From: Nemertoderma westbladi
Lineage: Eukaryota; Xenacoelomorpha; Nemertodermatida; Nemertodermatidae
DNA length: 64,000 nt
Reading direction: 5' to 3'
Assembly (NCBI GenBank): GCA_032718475.1
Contig: JAUCBJ010001839.1
Span: 1 to 64,000 of the forward strand
In this document: piece by piece, positions 24,701 to 36,700 of the stretch
How positions within the stretch are numbered: position 1 is the first letter of the stretch
How the letters are laid out: each line of letters opens with the position of its first letter
Translations under genes and position numbers: made by a program
The notes under the pieces: generated by a model
What the model was told of the DNA's origin: nothing
Seen by the model: the letters and a program-made list of their open reading frames with translations, nothing else
The model's database searches: none

Positions 24701-27700
24701 CTGATTTAAGTTTTGATGCTTCTTATCTAAGTTCACAGGCAAAGCATCCTATAGTTGGTGATGCTAAGTACCTCAATAAGGTAATTCGTAAAGCCAAACA
24801 ATCATTAGCTGCTGGTCTGCAATTTGATACTACCTACTTTAAACCTTCAAGTGCAGCATTAGCAGTATTTACAGATGCTTCACTTGGTAATGCAGTTGGT
24901 TTCTCTTCTCAAGGTGGATATATGATATTTTTAGCTACAGTAAACAATGGTCAAGAAACAAGCAACTGTTCCACCCAATCATCATATCCATTTGGAGAGG
25001 TTCAGTTGAATGGTTTATTGACATGGAAATCTGCTAAAGTTTGACGGGTTGTTAAATCTACATTAGCTGCAGAAACCTTGGCATGTGTAGACGGTGTTGA
25101 GGAGGCAATTTTCGTATCGAAAATTATTGAAAACATTATTGATGTTTCTATACCGATAATTTGTTACACCGACAACAAATCATTACATACAGCAATTCAA
25201 ACCACTAATGTACTCCGTGATAAGCGTTTAATGATCGAAATGGGAATACTAAGAGAACTATTCGAACTTGGTCGCGTGTCATTTAAATTGGTTGCAGGAA
25301 CTAACCAATTGGCTGATTGTTTAACAAAGAAGGATGTGAGAAAGAAGTTCGAGATCAAAGAAAACTATATGTAACAATAACTGATTATATACAAACTATG
25401 ATTTTATGCAACAATTATTACAACAAACTTTAATTTAAAAAAATGAGGGGAGATTGTGAGTACTGCAGTATTATGCTTGTGTTTGTTTGTGCCTACTGTA
25501 TTGTTGTGAGTTAGTTAGGTTGGTGACTGGTGAATATGTATTGCATTGTGCACGTGCTGATAGCAGTAAAGTTTAGTTATTAAAATACAGCAATAAGTTT
25601 AATGTTTAAAATGAGTTCTAATTCTAACATTTACATCGATCTTACTAAATCAGGAATGGGTCCATTCGAATCGCAATGGTCGATTTAGTGTGTGTATATT
25701 AATTATAGACACCGTTAAAACAATAAGAGCGCATACATTTATTAATTTATACGCATCCAAAACAGGTGTAATAGCTCCGATGATACATTCTACATTGATT
25801 TATAATCTTCACCTACCTCCACATCTGTGTGGATTGGTTGTTGGTGAGTATCCTGGTCTACAATCACATTCGTAGCTTCCTGGTGTGTTTCTACATTCAG
25901 TAGTCGCGTCATCACAAGCGTCAGTACCATCGGAACATTCGTCTATATCTGTGAACAGATACGTTTAAATACAATATAGGAGAAAAATAAGTTATTTAAT
26001 ATGGAAATAAGGTGGAATTTGCACATCAATTTTCCGTGATGCTGTAGTTATACACGTACCATCACAATTAACTCCGTCTCCAGAATAACCGGTGTGACAA
26101 TTACAAGTAAATCCACCATCGTTATTGTTGCAGTCAGCGTTGGTATCGCAGTTGTGGGTTCCGTCGCTGCATTCATTATCGTCTGAAACAGAAATATAAA
26201 TTCATCAAAATATTATTCTGCATGAGAGATAGAATACATTACAATTATAACAATTTACAATTATTATTATAAAATAGATAACAATCTCACCATCACAGTT
26301 TACTCCGTCGCCATGGTAGCCGTTATTACAGTTACATTCAAAGCTTCCTGCAGTGTTGGTACAGGTCGCATCGTCATCGCAGTTATGGGAACCATCGGTA
26401 CATTCATCGTCATCTGTAAACAATTCAGGAGATAGTTAGTCGTGTACGGTACTTTGTTCCAATAGTTGGGTACTTTGTTCCAATAGTTGGGTACTGTGTT
26501 CCAATAGTTGCGAACTTTTGCTCAAATAGTTGCGAACTTTGTTCCAATAGTTACAAATTTGTTCCAATAGTTGCGAACTTTGTTCCAATAGTTGGGAACT
26601 TTGTTCCAATAGTTGCGAACATTGTTCCAATAGTTGGGAACTTTGTTCCAATAGTTGCGAACTTTGTTCCAATAGCTGCGATATTTGTTCCAATAGTTGC
26701 GAACTTTGTTCACGTAGTTGCGAACTATGTTGCAATAGTTGCGAACTTTGTTACAATAGTTGCAAACTTTTGTTCCAGTATTTGCGAACTTTTTTCCAAT
26801 AGTTGCGAACTTTGTTCAAGTAGTTGCGAACTTTGTTGAAGTAATTGCAAAATTTGTTTCAATAGTTACGACTTTTGTTCAAGTAGTTGCAAACTATGTT
26901 GCAATAGTTGCGAACTTTGTTTCAATTAGTTGCGAACTTTGTTCCAATAGTTGGGAACTTTGTTCCAATAGTTGCGAACTTTGTTCCAATAGCTGCGATA
27001 TTTGTTCCAATAGTTGCGAACTTTGTTCCAATAGTTACGAACTATTGTTCCAGTATTTGCGAACTTTGTTCCAATAGTTGCGAACTTTGTTGAAGTAGTT
27101 GCAAACTATGATTCAATAGTTGCGATCTTTGTTGAAGTAAGTGCAAAATTTGTTTCAAAACTTGCGACTTTTGTTCAAGTACTTGCGAACTATGTTCCAA
27201 TAGTTTCGAACTTTGTTCCAATAGTTACGAACTTTTGTTCCAGTATTTGCGAACTTTGTTCCAATAGTTGCGAACTTTGCTCAAGTAGTTGAGAACTATG
27301 ATTCAATAGTTGCGAACTTTGTTGAAGTAATTGCAAAATTTGTTTCAATAGTTGCGACTTTCGTTCAAGTAGTTGCGAACTATGTTCCAATAGTTGCGAT
27401 CTTTGTTGAAGTAAGTGCAAAATTTGTTTCAAAACTTGCGACTTTTGTTCAAGTACTTGCGAACTTTGTTCACGTAGTTGCGAACTATGTTGCAATAGTT
27501 GCGAACTTTGTTACAATAGTTGCGAACTTTTGTTCCAGTATTTGCGAACTTTGTTCCAATAGTTTCGAACTTTGTTCAAGTAATTGCGAAATTTGCTCCA
27601 ACAGATGCGAACTTTGTTCAAATAGTTGCGAACTATGTTGCAATAGTTGCGAACTTTGTTCCAATCGTTGCGAACTATGTTGCAATAGTTGCGAACTTTG

Positions 27701-30700
27701 TTTCAATCAGTTGCGAACTTTGTTCCAATAGTTGGGAACTTTGTTCCAATAGTTGCGAACTTTGTTCCAATAGCTGCGATATTTGTTCCAATAGTTGCGA
27801 ACTTTGTTCACGTAGTTGCGAACTATGTTGCAATAGTTGCTAACTTTGTTACAATAGTTGCGAACTTTTGTTCCAGTATTTGCGAACTTTGTTCCAATAG
27901 TTTCGAACTTTGTTCAAGTAATTGCGAAATTTGCTCCAATAGATGCGAACTTTGTTCAAGTAGTTGCGAACTATGTTGCAATAGTTGCGAACTATGTTAC
28001 AATAGTTGCGAACTTTTGTTCCAGTATTTGAGATCTTTGTTCCGATAGTTGCGAACTTTGTTCAAGTAGTTGCGAACTATGTTGCAATAGTTGCGAACTT
28101 TGTTACAATTGTTACGAACTTTTGTTCCAGTATTTGCGAACTTTGTTCCAATAGTTGCGAACTTTGTTCCAATAGCTGCGATATTTGTTCCAATAGTTGC
28201 GAACTTTGTTCACGTAGTTGCGAACTATGTTGCAATAGTTGCGAACTATGTTACAATAGTTGCGAACTTTTGTTCCAGTATTTGAGAACTTTGTTCCGAT
28301 AGTTGCGAACTTTGTTCAAGTAGTTGCGAACTATGATTCAATAGTTGCGAACTTTGTTGAAGTAATTGCAAAATTTGTTTCAATAGTTGCGACGTTTGTT
28401 CAACTAGTTGCGAACTATGTTCCAATAGTTTCGATCTTTGTTCCAATAGTTGCGAACTTTGTTCCAATAGCTGCGATATTTGTTCCAATAGTTGCGAACT
28501 TTGTTCACGTAGTTGCGAACTATGTTGCAATAGTTGCGAACTTTGTTACAATTGTTACGAACTTTTGTTCCAGTATTTGCGAACTTTGCTCCAATAGTTT
28601 CGAACTTTGTTCAAGTAATTGCGAAATTTGCTCCAATAGATGCGAACTTTGATCAAGTAGTTGCGAACTATGTTGCAATAGTTGCGAAATTTGCTCCAAT
28701 AGTTGCGAACTATGTTTCAATAGCTGCGATATTTGTTCAAATAGTTGCGAACTTTGTCCCAATAGTTGCGAACTTTGTTCCAATAGCTGCGATATTTGTT
28801 CCAATAGTTGCTAACTCTGTTCAAGTAATTGCGAACTATGTTGCAATAGTTGCGAACTTTGTCCAATAGTTGCGAACTTTGTTCATGTAGTTGCGAACTT
28901 TGTTCAAGAAATTGCGAAATTTGTTTCAATAGTTGCGACGTTTGTTCAACTAGTTGCGAACTATGTTCCAATAGTTTCGATCTTTGTTCCAATAGTTGCG
29001 AACTTTGTTCCAATAGCTGCGATATTTGTTCCAATAGTTACGACTTTTGTTCAAGTAGTTGCAAACTATGTTGCAATAGTTGCGAACTTTGTTTCAATTA
29101 GTTGCGAACTTTGTTCCAATAGTTGGGAACTTTGTTCCAATAGTTGCGAACTTTGTTCCAATAGTTACGAACTATTGTTCCAGTATTTGCGAACTTTGTT
29201 CCAATAGTTGCGAACTTTGTTGAAGTAGTTGCAAACTATGATTCAATAGTTGCGATCTTTGTTGAAGTAAGTGCAAAATTTGTTTCAAAACTTGCGACTT
29301 TTGTTCAAGTACTTGCGAACTATGTTCCAATAGTTTCGAACTTTGTTCCAATAGTTACGAACTTTTGTTCCAGTATTTGCGAACTTTGTTCCAATAGTTG
29401 CGAACTTTGCTCAAGTAGTTGAGAACTATGATTCAATAGTTGCGAACTTTGTTGAAGTAATTGCAAAATTTGTTTCAATAGTTGCGAACTTTGTTTCAAT
29501 TAGTTGCGAACTTTGTTCCAATAGCTGCGATATTTGTTCCAATAGTTGCGAACTTTGTTCCAATAGTTACGAACTATTGTTCCAGTATTTGCGAACTTTG
29601 TTCCAATAGTTGCGAACTTTGTTGAAGTAGTTGCAAACTATGATTCAATAGTTGCGATCTTTGTTGAAGTAAGTGCAAAATTTGTTTCAAAACTTGCGAC
29701 TTTTGTTCAAGTACTTGCGAACTATGTTCCAATAGTTTCGAACTTTGTTCCAATAGTTACGAACTTTTGTTCCAGTATTTGCGAACTTTGTTCCAATAGT
29801 TGCGAACTTTGCTCAAGTAGTTGAGAACTATGATTCAATAGTTGCGAACTTTGTTGAAGTAATTGCAAAATTTGTTTCAATAGTTGCGACTTTCGTTCAA
29901 GTAGTTGCGAACTATGTTCCAATAGTTGCGATCTTTGTTGAAGTAAGTGCAAAATTTGTTTCAAAACTTGCGACTTTTGTTCAAGTACTTGCGAACTTTG
30001 TTCACGTAGTTGCGAACTATGTTGCAATAGTTGCGAACTTTGTTACAATAGTTGCGAACTTTTGTTCCAGTATTTGCGAACTTTGTTCCAATAGTTTCGA
30101 ACTTTGTTCAAGTAATTGCGAAATTTGCTCCAACAGATGCGAACTTTGTTCAAATAGTTGCGAACTATGTTGCAATAGTTGCGAACTTTGTTCCAATCGT
30201 TGCGAACTATGTTGCAATAGTTGCGAACTTTGTTTCAATCAGTTGCGAACTTTGTTCCAATAGTTGGGAACTTTGTTCCAATAGTTGCGAACTTTGTTCC
30301 AATAGCTGCGATATTTGTTCCAATAGTTGCGAACTTTGTTCACGTAGTTGCGAACTATGTTGCAATAGTTGCTAACTTTGTTACAATAGTTGCGAACTTT
30401 TGTTCCAGTATTTGCGAACTTTGTTCCAATAGTTTCGAACTTTGTTCAAGTAATTGCGAAATTTGCTCCAATAGATGCGAACTTTGTTCAAGTAGTTGCG
30501 AACTATGTTGCAATAGTTGCGAACTATGTTACAATAGTTGCGAACTTTTGTTCCAGTATTTGAGATCTTTGTTCCGATAGTTGCGAACTTTGTTCAAGTA
30601 GTTGCGAACTATGTTGCAATAGTTGCGAACTTTGTTACAATTGTTACGAACTTTTGTTCCAGTATTTGCGAACTTTGTTCCAATAGTTGCGAACTTTGTT

Positions 30701-33700
30701 CCAATAGCTGCGATATTTGTTCCAATAGTTGCGAACTTTGTTCACGTAGTTGCGAACTATGTTGCAATAGTTGCGAACTATGTTACAATAGTTGCGAACT
30801 TTTGTTCCAGTATTTGAGAACTTTGTTCCGATAGTTGCGAACTTTGTTCAAGTAGTTGCGAACTATGATTCAATAGTTGCGAACTTTGTTGAAGTAATTG
30901 CAAAATTTGTTTCAATAGTTGCGACGTTTGTTCAACTAGTTGCGAACTATGTTCCAATAGTTTCGATCTTTGTTCCAATAGTTGCGAACTTTGTTCCAAT
31001 AGCTGCGATATTTGTTCCAATAGTTGCGAACTTTGTTCACGTAGTTGCGAACTATGTTGCAATAGTTGCGAACTTTGTTACAATTGTTACGAACTTTTGT
31101 TCCAGTATTTGCGAACTTTGCTCCAATAGTTTCGAACTTTGTTCAAGTAATTGCGAAATTTGCTCCAATAGATGCGAACTTTGATCAAGTAGTTGCGAAC
31201 TATGTTGCAATAGTTGCGAAATTTGCTCCAATAGTTGCGAACTATGTTTCAATAGCTGCGATATTTGTTCAAATAGTTGCGAACTTTGTCCCAATAGTTG
31301 CGAACTTTGTTCCAATAGCTGCGATATTTGTTCCAATAGTTGCTAACTCTGTTCAAGTAATTGCGAACTATGTTGCAATAGTTGCGAACTTTGTCCAATA
31401 GTTGCGATATTTGTTCCAATAGTTGCGAACTTTGTTCACGTAGTTGCGAACTATGTTGCAATAGTTGCGAACTATGTTACAATAGTTGCGAACTTTTGTT
31501 CCAGTATTTGAGAACTTTGTTCCGATAGTTGCGAACTTTGTTCAAGTAGTTGCGAACTATGATTCAATAGTTGCGAACTTTGTTGAAGTAATTGCAAAAT
31601 TTGTTTCAATAGTTGCGACGTTTGTTCAACTAGTTGCGAACTATGTTCCAATAGTTTCGATCTTTGTTCCAATAGTTGCGAACTTTGTTCCAATAGCTGC
31701 GATATTTGTTCCAATAGTTGCGAACTTTGTTCACGTAGTTGCGAACTATGTTGCAATAGTTGCGAACTTTGTTACAATTGTTACGAACTTTTGTTCCAGT
31801 ATTTGCGAACTTTGCTCCAATAGTTTCGAACTTTGTTCAAGTAATTGCGAAATTTGCTCCAATAGATGCGAACTTTGATCAAGTAGTTGCGAACTATGTT
31901 GCAATAGTTGCGAAATTTGCTCCAATAGTTGCGAACTATGTTTCAATAGCTGCGATATTTGTTCAAATAGTTGCGAACTTTGTCCCAATAGTTGCGAACT
32001 TTGTTCCAATAGCTGCGATATTTGTTCCAATAGTTGCTAACTCTGTTCAAGTAATTGCGAACTATGTTGCAATAGTTGCGAACTTTGTCCAATAGTTGCG
32101 AACTTTGTTCTAGTAGTTGCGAACTTTGTTCATGTAGTTGCGAACTTTGTTCAAGAAATTGCGAAATTTGCTCCAAAGACACCCAAACCCGAACCTGGTT
32201 TTCTAATGAGTATCATATCGACATAATAACAACATATTATGATTAGGAATTCAGGACTATTTCCTTCAGTGTTGTAGTTTAGCACTTTAGAATACAGAGC
32301 GATGTGAGACGCACGAGGCGAGATCCGAGACGTATAGTGTAGATGGCCTAATAAGGTGATGATGGATCGCTCTTTATAGAGAATAGAGAAGTTTTGTCCT
32401 TATAACCTTATCATTCCTTTATCACACAGATGAAGTCTGAAAGTACCTATTTGGAAATTGCTACACTCTGCCGGCATCTTTACCAATTAAGAAAAGACAT
32501 CCACTATGTTGATTACTGGTCAGTCTGTTTAACTGGCCAATTAGCACAGATGTGTTTCTTCTAAAAGTACCGAACTACTTCCTGATGCCCAACACTTTAT
32601 TATTATCTGTTTATTTATTTCAATTGCGCCTCTCGGCATAAAATAATGTACTGAACTAATGTAAAATAAATAAATACGATTAATGTATGTAAAATGTATT
32701 TAGTAGTAATTTAAAATATGATAAATTCGTTTGGGACTAGTTTAAAATTGGAGTGAGTTTAATATTGGGACGCATCAATCAGTCGAAGCTGTCGAGAAAA
32801 CTCAGACCATGAGGTTTTATTAGGAGCCCGCTCGACAGGCGGGATACTTCTGTAAAAATCTGCGCTGTAAAAATCTCAGGATATATAACACTGACTGACT
32901 GACTGACTGATAATTATCAAGGTTCAGGCACTTCCTGCCCGGCGATTTTGTTGAAATTTTAAAAGTAAATTGCTTTGGTGGTTCATAATCGCGTTACAAA
33001 ATATTAGATCGATTCTATGTGTGGTATTCGATATATTTAGTTTTTTGACATTATTTTGTCGCGAAATTAACAGCAATGGTAAAATAACAACTCCTGCCTG
33101 AGCTGCAGCAGCTAGCTGTGGAGTAGGAACGGTGGATTGCAGGGCTGTATGAGATAGAATTCCATCCAGGCAGAATTTCTTGACTTTGACTTTCTTGCCT
33201 TTGCCTTGTAGGAGCAGCGCTGCTGGCTATGTCTACACTTCCTTATCAGCTCTCAAGTATAGACAGAAAATAGTTGAGTTGTCAATAAACATAATAAAAT
33301 ATACAACTGCAGTAGGATTATATTATTATTCCACGAATCATTGGGCTGATTATTTTGTATAGGATATATGTAGAAAGTTCTTAAAAATAATATTCTTATT
33401 TTTATTATTACATAGGATTAGCATCATTTTTTAGCTGAAGCATTAATAGTGCAAATTAATTTAATTATATTTTAATACCATTACTACATTGGCATAAGAT
33501 AAGTTTTAACATTTCTAACAAATATTATAAAACTCAATAGTGTTGCGAGCATAAAACTCAAATCACGCAAATTTAAAAGAACCGGGTGTGTTGTCATAAT
33601 ATCTATTATTATTATTCTGCTTGACTGGATCTGGGTGCAGATTTGCTTTTGGGACGGGGTGCTGATTGAAAGGGGGGTTGAAGGGGGAACTGTCCCCCCT

Positions 33701-36700
33701 TTTCACTTTGACTGATTTGCGGTTTTGTTAAATTTCTTGGATATAGTTGTTGTGATGCTAAAATTTAATTTGTCTTTGATAATGTATTATTTTGTTTAAT
33801 ATTGTTTAGACCATCAATTTTCATAATATTAGTTGAGTTTTTGTTTATACATTTGCTCTATAATATATTATATAATTTGTATTTATTCAAAAAATTGAAT
33901 GAAACTGTTATCACTATTATTATCTTACTAGAACTACTGACACTAATGTGGAACAGCTAGGATATTTGGGCTTTGTTTGTGTTTTAGTTTCAGTAACTAT
34001 AGCTACCCCTTTCTATTGTTAGTTTTGTTCTATAATGCAGCATTGGTTGATTGCCTTAGTAGCCGGTGGTGTTGAAATATTCGTATGGAAATGGAGTCTG
34101 CATTTGTAATATAGGGTGGTTCTAGGGTGGGTTCAGGGTCATCACTTGCTCGGTGTCCTGGTTGTGCTTCATGGGCATTTTTTTCATAAATATTCGGTAA
34201 TCTTATATCTTGTAAACGTGCTTGATATTGAAATTATTTGCTTCATATTATATTTTTGTTAGTGGTAGCAAAGTTTAATTTTTTATTATGTGGGACAATC
34301 CACAAAGTCAGCTAGCCTCACGCCTTACAGTTTACACAATTGTTTAGTTTAGGCCTATTTACTAGGCCTAGAGCTGACTGACATAGTTCATTTGTAATAG
34401 TCTTGGCTAGGATTCCCCCCCCCCCCCCCGGGCTCCTTCCAGCCAACTTGCTGGCTTTCTAGTTATTTATTTATTTATTAACGTAAAACCAGTTAGACTG
34501 GCACGATGTCAAGTAAAAATGGGTATGTCCCCTAAATGCATCAAAAGTAAAATATTGCTGACATTAAATAAATCAACCCACATATGCTTATTCACATTAT
34601 AAAGGCTGGGTCTAACAGAGATGAAAGATAATTATTGAGATCGATTATAACACACTAATTGTATATTGAATAGCAGGAATGGTTGGTCATGTAATGATAG
34701 GCCTAAAGTGGGGGTAAACGCTACGCCTACACTTACACCTACACCCACACCTATACAGGTTAGTAAAGAAGCAGGTTACAGAGGCGAGTTGAAATGAACC
34801 AAAACAATAAACTAGGGATAGGGTCATAATTTAATTGTGAATCAGCAGTTTGAGGATCAACAGTCAGATGTATTGGCTTACGGGCAGGCCGGTACATAGG
34901 TGTAAGTGTAGGCGTAACGTTTACCCCCAGTTAAAGTACTGCAGAATAAGATTATGCTTTTCCGTGAAGGAAATTGATGGCGTTCTGTAACAGTTTGTTA
35001 TAAAACAGGACGACGCAGTATCGGACGCAGTAGGATTGCACCGATCCAATCTGTATACCATGTTCTTTTTATGATATTTGGAGGTATGTAGAGACATCAG
35101 GGACGGAAAAGGAAAGTCACGATTAGCCCGACTGTATGGACTACCGATTCCCTTATACTGAATGATATCCTTATTAAACTCAAGCAATGTATGGAGAATA
35201 TTGTGCAGTGGGGAGTTGGGACAGTCATTTATACGCATAATTGTGCCGAGAGCTAGTTTCAAAGCTTCAGTTGAGAAATAATTGCAGTTGAAAATGTTGT
35301 TAATAACTGAGTTGTTTGCGTATGATCCCACACTCAATAACCCCCGTAGATGTTATCGATATGAACGTCCAACTTCTCAATTTCGTTGCTATTCAGGGAC
35401 CCTATATAAAATCGTGCACTATAAAGCATGCCTGGGAGGGCTATACAGTTCCAAAGAATTGACAAAGTACTCGCATCTAATCGATGAATTGTCCAGCTCC
35501 TCCTGTGGAAACTGTCAGCAATGGCGGTGATATACACCGCCAATATCAACCATTTTTACAATATCTGACACTGATGTAGCCAGTAGCAGTAGGTCATCAG
35601 CATAGTTTATTGCACCAAGCCAGTTATTCAATATGCAACATCCAAACCCAGTCTTCCAACCTATTCATAACGTCTGCAATGTATGTATTGAATAGGACAG
35701 GTTAGAGAATCGACCCCTTTTTGACGCCTTTATGGACTGCGAAACCAATTCCTTCAATTGAGTCATCAAACTTGAGATTTCCACAGTTTTACAGTAATAA
35801 TCAAGTAGGGTTAAACAATCACATGGATTGAGTCGACCACTAAGTTTCCTAAAATATACCATTAATTTTCACTCAGCAAGCTGTGTCTTAGTCGAGCAAC
35901 CAGTTTTTTCGCTTCTTTAAAGAGCTTGTGCTTGTTTATCTTTGTGTCTTCCTGTTTTTCGTCCTGCGACGTCTCCCTTAATCTCTCTCCCTTAATTGTG
36001 GGGTCAAATGTAGTAACACTGAACAGTCAGGCCTTAACTAAGGCTTTAATAAACTATAAGAACTGCACTACATACAGTCATACAGACTGGCGTACCGGTA
36101 GAACACAAGGTATATGAAGCACTAACATATCATACACATCATTCTCAGCCACCAAAAAAAATTTTCACACATACCGAAATTCAAAAACATATTCTAAGAG
36201 TTCCTAGAACATGGAGTTTTGTAAAAATATTACGTGACATGAAAAATTAATAAATTCTCAGGTGAGTCTTGAACATAATATCATTGTCTAATAGAAATAA
36301 TCTGGGCTGCGGCGATTACGTTTGGATCGGCGATAAACTGTTTCAAAACCACCGGACGCTTCTTCGCGTGAAGGTTGAGGACTCGGAATCGGAGTTGGAT
36401 TGGCTTCTTCAATAGGGCTCACTTCTCCACTATTCACCGGGACATTCATAGGCTGCAAATCAGTCTCAGCTTCTTGCGATGAACTCTGGTTACACGGCGG
36501 AGCAGATTCTCCACTTTGTTCTAGAACACTATCAGAACGTTCAGAACCGCATGGGGCCAAGTGTCTGATTGAAACGGTTGTCTCAAGACCATCTGGATAA
36601 CGTACATGGGCGTACTGAGGGTTGGCCTGAAGCAACTCAACCTCATCCACGAGTGGATCATTCTTAGTTGAGCGAACATAACGCTTGAGCAAGACAGGAC

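Larger units (their letters stand above)
20861..25629 (+). mobile_element. Copia (Ty1/copia) LTR retrotransposon
   Basis: Two 175-bp LTRs start TGTGAG and end TAACA and differ at one position (TTAG versus TTTG near 20890). A perfect 5-bp target duplication TTTAC flanks them at 20856-20860 and 25630-25634, and the unoccupied paralogous site is at about 44065-44078. Between them lie a tRNA primer site, gag-pol in Copia order (integrase before reverse transcriptase) and a polypurine tract. Length 4.77 kb. Confidence 0.95.
26440..32175. repeat. 21-bp minisatellite, array 1 (about 270 units)
   Basis: Consensus TTGTTCCAATAGTTGCGAAC plus T. Since 21 is divisible by three, and all three minus frames and two plus frames of the unit lack stops, long frames such as SQLLEQS, NYWNKVR and ANFVPIV heptads appear; I read them as artefacts. 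Variant units (AAGTAGTTGC, AATAGCTGCGATAT) form a mosaic. It starts about 27 bp from the acceptor of the C exon at 26413. Confidence 0.95.

Noticed and set aside
26436-32182. Many long open frames with heptad repeats (SQLLEQS, NYWNKVR, ANFVPIV, CELCSNS), which resemble coiled-coil or repeat proteins
   Set aside because: The 21-bp unit keeps frame and lacks stops in five of six frames, so the frames follow from the DNA repeat. They occur on both strands at once and show no codon bias or start context.
34921-35337. A 138-codon frame as a host gene
   Set aside because: Present in two copies next to a YADD reverse-transcriptase block and a LINE tail; it is the C-terminus of LINE family 2.
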